The notes beneath the pieces are model-generated. The model had not been told where the DNA came from and searched no databases. It was given only the letters and a program-made list of their open reading frames with translations. From Fidelibacterota bacterium (GTDB taxonomy: Bacteria; Fidelibacterota; UBA8477), in NCBI GenBank assembly GCA_021734045.1, contig JAIPJR010000004.1:1-53883 (forward strand): a stretch of 53,883 nt of DNA, in the 5' to 3' direction. Every line of letters starts with the position of its first letter. Positions within the stretch are counted from its first letter, which is position 1. Made by a program: the position numbers and the translations under genes. This document shows, one piece after another, positions 43,627 to 51,973 of this stretch.

Positions 43627-45834
43627 GTGGCTGAGAAGAAGACCATCCATACGATTAACACCATTGTTATTGTTCTCCTGGTTCTCATGCTCATCGCAGT
43701 AATTTGGATTCCAACAAGAATTTGGAATGAAGAAGCTGAATTGCGGGATATTGGACGGGAACGCATGGTGGCCATTAATACTGCCGAAAAGGCATTTTAT
43801 GTTTTATCCGAATCCTATACACCGGATCTGGATATTTTATTCAGTGTGGTGAATGGCGTCTATGACAGCGTACAGAGTGCCAGGGCGGATTCGGGGGAGG
43901 AATACCTGGGCGAGAAGCAGTTTGTCTTTCCCAAGGATTCCGTGGTCATTCATTACACACCCGAGTACGAAGAACGCTATATACAATTACACCGGGAGCT
44001 TTATGAAGCCCTGGATCCCAGTCATTATTTGCCGGCGGAGCGTGTCGCTGAATTTATTGAACAGGTACGGAAACATTTTGAAGCAGGCAATTTTGTGGGG
44101 GAGCAAACCATGTCGATTGGGAATGATAGTCTGCGGTTCCATGTCCCGGAACGCTTCGACATTCTCTATCAAAATGGCAAATTTCGCATGTTCAATGTGT
44201 TGACCGGGTCCGCTACTAAAGACAAGTCCTTCGCAAATCCGCTGGTGGAGGCGGTAATGGACACGGTTCTGGCAGATGAGGGCTTGCGAGGAGAAGTAAG
44301 TTTTCCCAATCTCTACGAGACCATCACCTTTGAATACACGGTGGCACCCACCTTTCCTGAGTTTCTGGAAAAAACAAAAATCCGGTTGCGTAAACACGTG
44401 AAATTCTCCGCCGAAGACTCGCTCACATATGGCGAGACAATTTATGATGAGGCAGTAAACCGTATTCTTGCTGCCCCTGAAATTCCAACAGAAGTGGAGA
44501 TTCCGGTAACCGACTCCACCGGAACAGATGTAACACTCTCTGCCAGTGTGGACATTGAGAATATGCAAAAAGGGTTGGACGAGAGATTAAATACACTTTA
44601 TAAAGACCTCTCTGGAGGATATAAAGAACCGCATAAAGATATTGCCCGTCGGATTCTGGCCATGGTTACGGATTCCTTAAACAATAACCCGCAATTTATG
44701 GGAACCAAGTCCGTGACGCTTGATCTGAGTGATATTGTATTTACGGTTAATATCGGACCCAGTATCGCTCTGAATCAGATCAAGATTAACAAAGATATTT
44801 ATGTCCAGTTAGCGCCGAGGCTTATTGGTGTGGACGAGAATAAAGCTGCTGTCGATCTGGTGGAACTGGTAGCGGACACGTTGAGAAAACGGAATGATCA
44901 GGTGGACTGGCAGGTCTATTCGATTCCCCAGGATATGTACAATGTCAATGTACCCCGGTCCTTTTTGCGGATGTATGATGACATGAACATAGCATTGTAT
45001 GAATTACTCACCGGGCAATTCAACAATGTGAATACACACACCAATTACATTGTGCAAACCACGAGTAAGATGGCTGCAAATGATACCACCGGTTTTATGG
45101 GAGAGCATGTAATTTACCCCGATGCAATCACCGTAGATGTCACTGTCGATCCCGACTACACCGCTTTTTATGATTCAATTTTTGTGAATCTCAAGGATAC
45201 GGTCATCGAGTTCTCTGACAGCTCCTTCATCGGTGTATACTCGCGTGGGACGATGCATTTGACTGATGTTTCAAATCCATCTGAAATTGCGTTTATCGCT
45301 TCCGCGCCAACTGGTGAATTACGGTACCAGGCTGGTATGGCCGATTCTGTGCGGGAATATTTTGTGGCTGAAATCGGTGAGGCTACCCGGACCGAGCGCG
45401 CCTATCTGGGTGAGAGTTCTTATGTTGTGCACTTTTCAGTGGACAGCGTTCTCATGGGGTTGTACAAATTTACAACACCAGACGATTCAACTGCTTCCCT
45501 CTACACGTCCGTTTCACCCCGCTTTATTGTAGGTATTCAGGAGAAACCCATCATCATGGCGATGGACTCCTTTGCAACTTGGCTGGATACTACTGTTGCG
45601 AAAAAATTCACAAAAATCGAAAAGAAGTACCCATATAAACTGGTTGACGAAATGAAATACTGCCCGGTGACCGGACTGCCTTTCCGGGTGACCATTCGGA
45701 ATCAGGTGAATCTGAGAATTGAATCACCTTTGGAAGGTCAATCCGTAGAAACCAGGCGATATCTTTTCTTCACACAGGTTGATACAACAGCAGGTCGTAT
45801 CATTGACGGTGAATTAAGCTGGTCAACCGACTAA
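43627..45834 (+). CDS. large single-pass membrane protein of unknown function in a PilM-like cluster
   Basis: The 735-residue product has one N-terminal membrane helix (about 11-29, INTIVIVLLVLMLIAVIWI) and then a long extracytoplasmic region without a known domain. The first 70 residues follow the pattern of pseudopilins (hydrophobic helix leading into a polar helix, AINTAEKAFYVLSESYTPD), but a GFTLIE prepilin cleavage motif is missing. By eye, segments of the type hxVxPxYxxFxxxhxxxL recur several times (IHYTPEYEERYIQLHRELYE, VDPDYTAFYDSIFVNLKD), suggesting repeated domains. Near the C-terminus stands MKYCPVTGLPFRV. The GTG start has GGGAGG five to eight bases upstream. It is followed by the PilM-like gene. 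I do not assign a function. Confidence 0.6.
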   Translation: MAEKKTIHTINTIVIVLLVLMLIAVIWIPTRIWNEEAELRDIGRERMVAINTAEKAFYVLSESYTPDLDILFSVVNGVYDSVQSARADSGEEYLGEKQFVFPKDSVVIHYTPEYEERYIQLHRELYEALDPSHYLPAERVAEFIEQVRKHFEAGNFVGEQTMSIGNDSLRFHVPERFDILYQNGKFRMFNVLTGSATKDKSFANPLVEAVMDTVLADEGLRGEVSFPNLYETITFEYTVAPTFPEFLEKTKIRLRKHVKFSAEDSLTYGETIYDEAVNRILAAPEIPTEVEIPVTDSTGTDVTLSASVDIENMQKGLDERLNTLYKDLSGGYKEPHKDIARRILAMVTDSLNNNPQFMGTKSVTLDLSDIVFTVNIGPSIALNQIKINKDIYVQLAPRLIGVDENKAAVDLVELVADTLRKRNDQVDWQVYSIPQDMYNVNVPRSFLRMYDDMNIALYELLTGQFNNVNTHTNYIVQTTSKMAANDTTGFMGEHVIYPDAITVDVTVDPDYTAFYDSIFVNLKDTVIEFSDSSFIGVYSRGTMHLTDVSNPSEIAFIASAPTGELRYQAGMADSVREYFVAEIGEATRTERAYLGESSYVVHFSVDSVLMGLYKFTTPDDSTASLYTSVSPRFIVGIQEKPIIMAMDSFATWLDTTVAKKFTKIEKKYPYKLVDEMKYCPVTGLPFRVTIRNQVNLRIESPLEGQSVETRRYLFFTQVDTTAGRIIDGELSWSTD

Positions 45835-45866
45835 ATAACCCTAAACGAGTAGGGTAACCGCTCCTC

Positions 45867-46805
45867 ATGATCGGGACACAATTTACAGACGGTGTCGTGC
45901 GTTATGCGCAACTGGTAGACTATCAGGGTTTACCCTATATCGAAGCTTTGGGTAATTTCTCTACTCAGGTGGACATGAATCCCAGTCGCTGGTCGCGAAC
46001 CAACATACGGTATGAAATCACCGAGATTGTTGAGAATATCAAATCCAAGGTGGATTTCCCCGATCGACAAGCTGTGGCGGTAGTCGAAAGTCGCTGGTTT
46101 CCCCACATGTTTCAAAAAGTGGATACCGAACTCCCTGGTGCCGACCGGGAGAAATTTCTCAATTGGCAATTCCATGAAGTCTATGATCTGGATCCGCGTG
46201 AATTTCACATGGTCCATCAGCGGCTTTATGGGAGGAATGACTCTAATTATTTACAGTACTTTACCGTTGCCATCCCGGAGGAATTTCGCCAGACATTTCA
46301 TGTGGGGTTTGATAAAGCCGGGCTTACACTGAGCCGTGTAGAGCTGGATAGCTTTTCCGCCGCAGATATGCTTTCTTATGCAGGTCATATCCGTCATCTG
46401 GAACGGACGCTTCTCATTGGGTGCGAAGGTGTCCAATACCATATGATTCAGATTGATCGCGGGGAGATAACCGGGACTGCCGATTTTTCCATCGGTAAAA
46501 ACAGTGATATTGGGTTTGATGTCCTCCGGGGCGACTGGTCCGACATCGATCGAATCGTCATTTTTCTGCATACGCTGTTGAAGGGGAATCCACGCCGAAC
46601 CAGTCCCGTGGATCATACTTACCTGTATGGACGACCGTTAGAATTGGATCGCTGGGAGCGGTTACTCAAAGGACCGGAAGTTTCACTTTTCAATCCCACA
46701 CAGGTTTTTCATCTGCGGGAGAGTAAGATCCGGAATGGTAGCCAGTACACCGAACTTCTGGGAAGTATCAGCAGTGTGATCCGGGAGCGCTTTCGTGAAG
46801 ATTGA
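45867..46805 (+). CDS. PilM/GspL-like actin-fold protein (divergent)
   Basis: The start IGTQFTDGVVRYAQLVDY resembles the first strand-loop of PilM/GspL actin-fold proteins (IGLDIGSxSVKxVxL), and the middle DREKFLNWQFHEVYDLDPREFHMVHQRL region (quoted in part: REKFLNWQFHEVYDLDPRE) matches PilM's segment of the form EL-EAEQYIP-LEDVELD. About 312 residues, with no membrane helix, so it is cytosolic. PilM binds ATP and anchors PilN at the inner membrane. The ATG at 45867 is 32 bases after the big unknown gene; its end overlaps the next gene by 11 bases. The match is weak and based on pattern, not on a search. Confidence 0.55.
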   Translation: MIGTQFTDGVVRYAQLVDYQGLPYIEALGNFSTQVDMNPSRWSRTNIRYEITEIVENIKSKVDFPDRQAVAVVESRWFPHMFQKVDTELPGADREKFLNWQFHEVYDLDPREFHMVHQRLYGRNDSNYLQYFTVAIPEEFRQTFHVGFDKAGLTLSRVELDSFSAADMLSYAGHIRHLERTLLIGCEGVQYHMIQIDRGEITGTADFSIGKNSDIGFDVLRGDWSDIDRIVIFLHTLLKGNPRRTSPVDHTYLYGRPLELDRWERLLKGPEVSLFNPTQVFHLRESKIRNGSQYTELLGSISSVIRERFRED

Positions 46806-48030
46806 CCTGCTCAAGGATAAGGGGTTGCTGGATCCACAAGAATTTCAGGAGCGCGTTGCCCCTGACCTGCGAACCGATGCCCACATTGAACGGGTCGATA
46901 CCGAGTCAAAACCAGTAAAAACCAGCACAAGGAAACCAGAACAACCACCGCTTCCACCGATTGATGACCAACCCAGGGAATCGGTGAGAGGACTTTTTCT
47001 GGTGCTGGGTACACTTGCAGTGATTATCGTTTTGGGATTTTTATATAAGCAGGGGAAGCTTGACACCATTATAGCTGCATTAAAACCGGTTCCGACAGTG
47101 GTAGATACCACATTTTCCAGCGACACCACAGGTGGGCAGGAAACTGACATGCCATTCCTACTGGACTCGATAGAAATTGCGCGGATTGAAGACAGCCTCG
47201 CTCAAGTTTTAGCCGATTCCATTCTGCCTCAGGATGTTTTTGAACAATTACTGCCAGCTCCATCCGCGATTTCTATTACGGAGGAAGATTCACAACTGAC
47301 TTCCCGACCAGAGATTATAGCAGATTCAGGAATGGCAGTGACGCAGATTGATGAGACCTTGGAACAGGACCAGACAATAATGGCTGGAGAATCGGACGCT
47401 TCGGAGGATACGGTTACTGCGCTGATGACGGATACAGACACGTTAATCGCAGAGATAGGTGCGATTGAACCGGAAAAACAGTACACATTTCGGGACTCTC
47501 AAATTGTCACGAACCAGACCATGTTTCAATTGGCTGCCAAGCTGGTGAGCGTGTTGAATCGATCCGAAAAATCCTCGCAGCTCTATCTCGATCGTCAGCA
47601 GGTTAAACTGGAAATGGATCAAGGTAAATTGGATTTACGGGAAACCGTACAATCAACCATTCGACCGGTTGCCGACGGTGCGCTAAAAGAATCTGTTCAA
47701 ACGGGCAAACTCATCATCAGTGGAAAATTTCAGTACATTTTTGAAATTTCACCGGCTTTTGAGCCTGAGGCTGGTGATATCCACTTTGTGCTGGATAAAC
47801 TGGTGGAACCATTTGACCAGTACATCACCCATATCATTACCAAGCTTGATGGTGGAATCGATGGGAATCCCGTGCAAATCCGGATTACCGGTAATCATTG
47901 GGTCACTCGCGTGATTTTGGAGCACTGGGGGCAGTTATCTGTGAATTTCATCTTAAATGACCTGTCGATTCAGAAAAGCGAAACGGGTTTTGAATCCATC
48001 GTCAATCTCACACTTTTTCGATACGAATAA
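46795..48030 (+). CDS. single-pass membrane protein, possible PilN/PilO-like partner
   Basis: The 411-residue protein has a Pro/Lys-rich cytosolic tail (1-60), one membrane helix at about 63-83 (VRGLFLVLGTLAVIIVLGFL), a Ser/Asp/Glu-rich linker of about 130 residues and a periplasmic globular C-terminal domain (about 225-411, FRDSQIVTNQTMFQLAAKLV to NLTLFRYE). PilN and PilO have the same topology and follow pilM in pilus operons; the C-terminal alternation of strands agrees, but I see no family-specific motif. GTG 46795 overlaps the PilM-like gene by 11 bases, so the two are translationally coupled. Confidence 0.5.
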   Translation: MKIDLLKDKGLLDPQEFQERVAPDLRTDAHIERVDTESKPVKTSTRKPEQPPLPPIDDQPRESVRGLFLVLGTLAVIIVLGFLYKQGKLDTIIAALKPVPTVVDTTFSSDTTGGQETDMPFLLDSIEIARIEDSLAQVLADSILPQDVFEQLLPAPSAISITEEDSQLTSRPEIIADSGMAVTQIDETLEQDQTIMAGESDASEDTVTALMTDTDTLIAEIGAIEPEKQYTFRDSQIVTNQTMFQLAAKLVSVLNRSEKSSQLYLDRQQVKLEMDQGKLDLRETVQSTIRPVADGALKESVQTGKLIISGKFQYIFEISPAFEPEAGDIHFVLDKLVEPFDQYITHIITKLDGGIDGNPVQIRITGNHWVTRVILEHWGQLSVNFILNDLSIQKSETGFESIVNLTLFRYE

Positions 48031-48033
48031 TTA

Positions 48034-48579
48034 ATGAGTAGGATTATTGCCGGTCAGTGGAAAGGACATCCGTTACCTGTATTTCACCGTGGCCCGGTAC
48101 GTCCCACCAGCAGCAGAACGCGAACGGTTTTATTTGATACCCTGCCTGAATTGGCAAATTTTCAAGTTTTAGATTTATTTAGTGGAAGTGGGAGTCTGGG
48201 TTTTGAAGCCTTGTCCCGGGGAGCGCTTCACCTGACATCGGTGGACAAGCGCTCCGGTTATCTTCGCCAGCAAATTGAGTGGATCCGGAAACACGATGCC
48301 CAGGATCAGTTTGAGTCATTTGCGCTGGAGGCGGAAAAGTACTTGACCAGGTTTGAGCAAGAATTTGACTTGATCTTACTTGATCCGCCTTATGATTTAG
48401 TCTTGGATAACAATTTCTGGGAACGGTTGGTCCGGCATTTGAATGGTAATGGCTGGTTGGTATATGAATGTGGTGAGCGTACAAATTTTGAAATGAAGGA
48501 AGATTTGTGTGTGACGCTGTATAAATCGAAGAAGATGGGGGACAGTGTGTTGCATTTTTACAGACGGGGCGAAGCATGA
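48034..48579 (+). CDS. rsmD: 16S rRNA (guanine966-N2)-methyltransferase
   Basis: RsmD methylates G966 in helix 31 of 16S rRNA. The 181-residue protein shows the family's opening IIAGQWKGHPLPV, the GRPT-like VRPTSSRTRTVLFD, the SAM-binding DLFSGSGSLGFEALSRGA and the catalytic LLDPPYDL (DPPY). The ATG lies four bases after the preceding gene and the stop overlaps coaD by four bases, the usual rsmD-coaD arrangement. Confidence 0.95.
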   Translation: MSRIIAGQWKGHPLPVFHRGPVRPTSSRTRTVLFDTLPELANFQVLDLFSGSGSLGFEALSRGALHLTSVDKRSGYLRQQIEWIRKHDAQDQFESFALEAEKYLTRFEQEFDLILLDPPYDLVLDNNFWERLVRHLNGNGWLVYECGERTNFEMKEDLCVTLYKSKKMGDSVLHFYRRGEA

Positions 48580-49064
48580 ATAATGTGAAACGGGCAATCT
48601 ATCCTGGGACATTCGATCCGATTACACTGGGCCATGTGGACATCATCGAACGAGCAGCTTTTCTATTCGATGAGGTGGTGGTGACCGTTGCGCGGAACAT
48701 CGGGAAGCAGCCCTTGTTCAGCGTTGAAGAACGCATGGATATGATCCGCGAGTCGGTGCGACATTTACCTGGCGTACAGGTGGATAATTTCGATGGTTTA
48801 ATCGTGGATTACGCTAAGAAAACCGGTGCCCGAGCCATGATTCGGGGGTTGCGTGCCATGTCAGATTTTGAGTACGAATTTCAGATGGCACTGGTGAATC
48901 GCACACTCTATCCCGATATGGTGCAGGTATTTTTAATGCCGCATGAAGCCTATACCCATCTCAATTCTACCGTGGTAAGGGAGGTGGCTACCTTCCAGGG
49001 GGATGTCTCTCCGTTTGTGTCAGCCTATGTTGTAAAAAAATTAAAAGAAAAGTTAGAGAAATAA
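48576..49064 (+). CDS. coaD: phosphopantetheine adenylyltransferase
   Basis: CoaD makes dephospho-CoA from phosphopantetheine and ATP, the fourth step of CoA synthesis. The 162-residue protein has [18 protein letters not shown] (T/HxGH site), [21 protein letters not shown] and the C-terminal [18 protein letters not shown]. All residues expected for ATP binding are present. It adjoins pta, another CoA-related enzyme gene, two bases on. Confidence 0.97.
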   Translation: MNNVKRAIYPGTFDPITLGHVDIIERAAFLFDEVVVTVARNIGKQPLFSVEERMDMIRESVRHLPGVQVDNFDGLIVDYAKKTGARAMIRGLRAMSDFEYEFQMALVNRTLYPDMVQVFLMPHEAYTHLNSTVVREVATFQGDVSPFVSAYVVKKLKEKLEK

Positions 49065-49066
49065 TC

Positions 49067-50050
49067 ATGGCACTAACACAGGATTTTCAAGCCAGGGCAG
49101 CTACACTTGGGAAACACATCGTGCTTCCCGAAGGTTCTGATCCGCGCACGCTTAAAGCCGCACGCGAATTGGTAGATAAAAGAATTTGTGCTGTTACTGT
49201 TTTGGGCAAAAAATATGAAGTGGGGCAAGCTGCCAATGATGCCGGAGTCAGCCTGGATGGCCTCACCGTTCTAGCTCCCACTGATCACGAGCAATATGAA
49301 AATTGGGCGGAAGATTTTTATCAGCGCCGGAAACACAAAGGCGTTTCAAAATCCCAAGCCCTGGAGCTCACGGCCGACCCGGTATATTTCGGTGCTATGA
49401 TGCTTCGTCACGGCGCCGCAGATGGTTGTGTGGCTGGTGCGGCACATGCGACTTCACACGTGATTCGTGCTGCGATTTTAAATGTAGGGATTCAGTCCGG
49501 CATTAAGACGGTTTCCAGCTCCTTTATTATGGTCAGTCCGGATAACGAACACATCTTTGGATTCGGAGACTGTGCCATTATTCCCCAACCAACAGCTGAG
49601 CAGTTGGCTGATATCGCCCTCTCTACAGCGGAGACATACCGGAAACTGATTGACCGGAAACCCAGGGTCGCACTGCTGAGCTTCTCTACAATGGGTAGCG
49701 CCCGGCATCCTGATGTGGATAAGGTTTTGGCAGCCTTGGAGATTCTGCGGGAAATCGCACCCAATCTGGCGGTCGATGGAGAATTACAGTTAGACGCCGC
49801 GATTGTGCCGGCTGTGGGTAAGAAAAAAGCACCCAAAAGCCCGATCGCTGGCCAGGCTAATGTGTTGATATTTCCAGACTTGGATGCAGGGAATATTGGC
49901 TATAAACTCACGGAAAGACTCGGTGGATTCGAAGCATTAGGTCCTTTCGTGCAGGGCTTGGCGAAACCGATGCACGACCTGTCCAGGGGTTGCAAATATA
50001 CTGATATTGTGAATGTGGCAGCCGTTGCATGCCTTCAGGCAGCGGACTGA
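49067..50050 (+). CDS. pta: phosphate acetyltransferase
   Basis: Pta interconverts acetyl-CoA and acetyl phosphate in acetate metabolism. The 327-residue length is the short (class I) form. Characteristic phrases are [20 protein letters not shown] at the start, [38 protein letters not shown] and [20 protein letters not shown]. No ackA is adjacent in the window. Its start is two bases after coaD, so the two are cotranscribed. Confidence 0.95.
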   Translation: MALTQDFQARAATLGKHIVLPEGSDPRTLKAARELVDKRICAVTVLGKKYEVGQAANDAGVSLDGLTVLAPTDHEQYENWAEDFYQRRKHKGVSKSQALELTADPVYFGAMMLRHGAADGCVAGAAHATSHVIRAAILNVGIQSGIKTVSSSFIMVSPDNEHIFGFGDCAIIPQPTAEQLADIALSTAETYRKLIDRKPRVALLSFSTMGSARHPDVDKVLAALEILREIAPNLAVDGELQLDAAIVPAVGKKKAPKSPIAGQANVLIFPDLDAGNIGYKLTERLGGFEALGPFVQGLAKPMHDLSRGCKYTDIVNVAAVACLQAAD

Positions 50051-50099
50051 GGATGAATTGTAACCAATCATGAGGATGTAGTTGGAGGATAATGGATAA

Positions 50100-50462
50100 A
50101 TGCCGACGTATGATTATGAATGCAAGAAGTGCGGACGCCGTTTTGAAGTATTTCAGCGTATGACCGATGCACCTTTAGCCACCTGTCCAGCCGGAATCTG
50201 TGAGGAAGCGGAATGGGGCCAGGGGGAGGTTAAACGTCTGTTAAGCGGCGGCGCCGGCTTGATATTTAAGGGGTCGGGATTCTATATCACCGATTATTCA
50301 AAAAAGAGTACTTCCTCGTCACGGGCAGAAGGTAGTAGCAGCAGTAGTGATGGTGATGGAAACAAGTCACAGAAAGAAACGAAGCCTGCAACTGAAACTT
50401 CTGGCGCATCAAAAGCTGATACTGGAACGGGAAAAGCATCAGACATCAAAAAGAAGAAATAA
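50100..50462 (+). CDS. FmdB-type zinc-ribbon protein with low-complexity tail
   Basis: The first 65 residues are an FmdB zinc ribbon: MPTYDYECKKCGRRFEVFQ with Cys8 and Cys11, then CPAGIC, where the second pair is spread by two residues compared with the usual CPxC, and GGAGLIFKGSGFYITDY. The tail (about 75-120) is Ser/Gly/Lys/Thr-rich without structure. FmdB proteins are presumed regulators, with little known. A GGAGG stands about twelve bases before the ATG. Confidence 0.88.
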   Translation: MPTYDYECKKCGRRFEVFQRMTDAPLATCPAGICEEAEWGQGEVKRLLSGGAGLIFKGSGFYITDYSKKSTSSSRAEGSSSSSDGDGNKSQKETKPATETSGASKADTGTGKASDIKKKK

Positions 50463-50497
50463 CCATAGAATAGAAGCGATTGAAAAGGGGAAATCTT

Positions 50498-51889
50498 ATG
50501 TTTAAACATTTACAAGCACCGACCACTGGTGAAAAAATCACCTATCATGATGGAGAGATTACGGTTCCTAATGAACCGATTCTCCCATTTATCGAGGGTG
50601 ATGGCACGGGTCCGGATATTTGGCGTGCTGCTCAACGGGTTTTGGATGCGGCGGTGGAAAAAGCCTACGGCGGTGAGCGAAAAATCCAGTGGTTTGAAGT
50701 ATATGCAGGCGAGAAGGCATTCAAAAAATATGGTGAATGGCTACCTGATGATACGGTAGCCGCGTTCCGGGAATATCTGGTGGGAATCAAGGGACCCTTG
50801 ACAACACCTATCGGCGGTGGTATCCGTTCGTTGAATGTGGCACTGCGGCAAATCCTCGATTTGTATGTTTGTTTGCGTCCGGTTCGCTATTTCGAAGGGG
50901 TGCCCTCTCCGGTTCGGAAACCCGAGGATGTGGATATGGTGATTTTCCGTGAAAATACGGAAGACATTTATGCTGGTATCGAATGGGCTGAAGGTACACC
51001 TGAAGTGAAAAAAGTTGTGGAATTCCTTCAAAAGGAAATGGGCGTAAAAAACATCCGTTTCCCTGAAACTAGCGGCATTGGGATAAAGCCGGTTTCAAAG
51101 GAAGGTACAGAACGGCTGGTAAAAGGTGCCATTGAGTATGCATTGTTGAATGGCCGGAAATCGGTGACGCTGGTCCATAAGGGCAATATTATGAAATTCA
51201 CCGAAGGTGCCTTCAAGAGCTGGGGTTATGATGTGGCGGTGCGCGATTATCGTGACAAAGTGGTAACACAACGCGAGTCGTGGATCATCGATAATCAGGA
51301 CCGGAATCCGGATTTGTCTGTTGAAGAAAATGCCCGCAAAATTGATCCCGGTTATGACATGATGGCACCTGATAAACAGGCGGAAATTCGTGATGAAGTG
51401 TCAGGTACTTTGGCATTGATGCCCACCCACGGGAATGGTCAGTGGAAAAATAAGCTCATGATTAAGGACACCATCGCGGACATAACCCTGCAGCAGGTTT
51501 TAACCAGGGCAGGGGAATTTGATGTGATTGCGACGCTAAATCTGAACGGTGACTACATCTCCGATGCATTGGCCGCACAGGTCGGCGGGATTGGTATCGC
51601 GCCCGGAGCAAATATCAACTACATCACTGGCCACGCTATTTTCGAGGCGACCCATGGTACCGCGCCCAAATATGCCAACCTGGATAAGGTCAATCCGGGT
51701 TCGGTCATCCTCTCCGGTGTACTCATGCTGCAACACATGCGCTGGACAGAAGCGGCAGATATGATTTTGGCATCCATGTCCAAAACTATTGCCAATAGAG
51801 TGGTGACCTACGATTTTGCCCGCCTGATGGAGGGCGCTACCGAGGTCAAATGTTCGGAATTTGGGAGTGCCCTAATCGAGAACATGTAA
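50498..51889 (+). CDS. icd: isocitrate dehydrogenase (NADP-dependent)
   Basis: Icd oxidises isocitrate to 2-oxoglutarate in the TCA cycle. The 463-residue product reads like E. coli Icd: [43 protein letters not shown] and [20 protein letters not shown]. The Lys-Tyr of APKYA is the pair that gives NADP specificity in E. coli Icd. The phosphorylatable Ser of E. coli lies in [12 protein letters not shown], which is conserved. ATG 50498 follows AAGGGGA about seven bases upstream and is preferred over an earlier start at 50480. A strong terminator ends the gene. Confidence 0.97.
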   Translation: MFKHLQAPTTGEKITYHDGEITVPNEPILPFIEGDGTGPDIWRAAQRVLDAAVEKAYGGERKIQWFEVYAGEKAFKKYGEWLPDDTVAAFREYLVGIKGPLTTPIGGGIRSLNVALRQILDLYVCLRPVRYFEGVPSPVRKPEDVDMVIFRENTEDIYAGIEWAEGTPEVKKVVEFLQKEMGVKNIRFPETSGIGIKPVSKEGTERLVKGAIEYALLNGRKSVTLVHKGNIMKFTEGAFKSWGYDVAVRDYRDKVVTQRESWIIDNQDRNPDLSVEENARKIDPGYDMMAPDKQAEIRDEVSGTLALMPTHGNGQWKNKLMIKDTIADITLQQVLTRAGEFDVIATLNLNGDYISDALAAQVGGIGIAPGANINYITGHAIFEATHGTAPKYANLDKVNPGSVILSGVLMLQHMRWTEAADMILASMSKTIANRVVTYDFARLMEGATEVKCSEFGSALIENM

Positions 51890-51915
51890 ATTCTGAAACG
51901 AAATCGCAGATTCAC

Positions 51916-51947
51916 AAAACCCCGGGTCTAATGCCCGGGGTTTTTTT
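51916..51947. terminator. bidirectional Rho-independent terminator between icd and the opposing gene
   Basis: An 11-bp perfect stem (AAAACCCCGGG 51916-51926 with CCCGGGGTTTT 51934-51944) and a seven-base loop are followed by T to 51947. The run of A on the other side lets it serve the - strand gene, whose stop is 27 bases away. Confidence 0.92.
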
Positions 51948-51973
51948 GATGTGTACGATGAATATATCCGAAT

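Noticed and set aside
43627-43770. Type IV pilin signal in the 735-residue protein
   Set aside because: There is no Gly-Phe-x-x-x-Glu prepilin cleavage motif before the hydrophobic helix, so it cannot be called a pilin.
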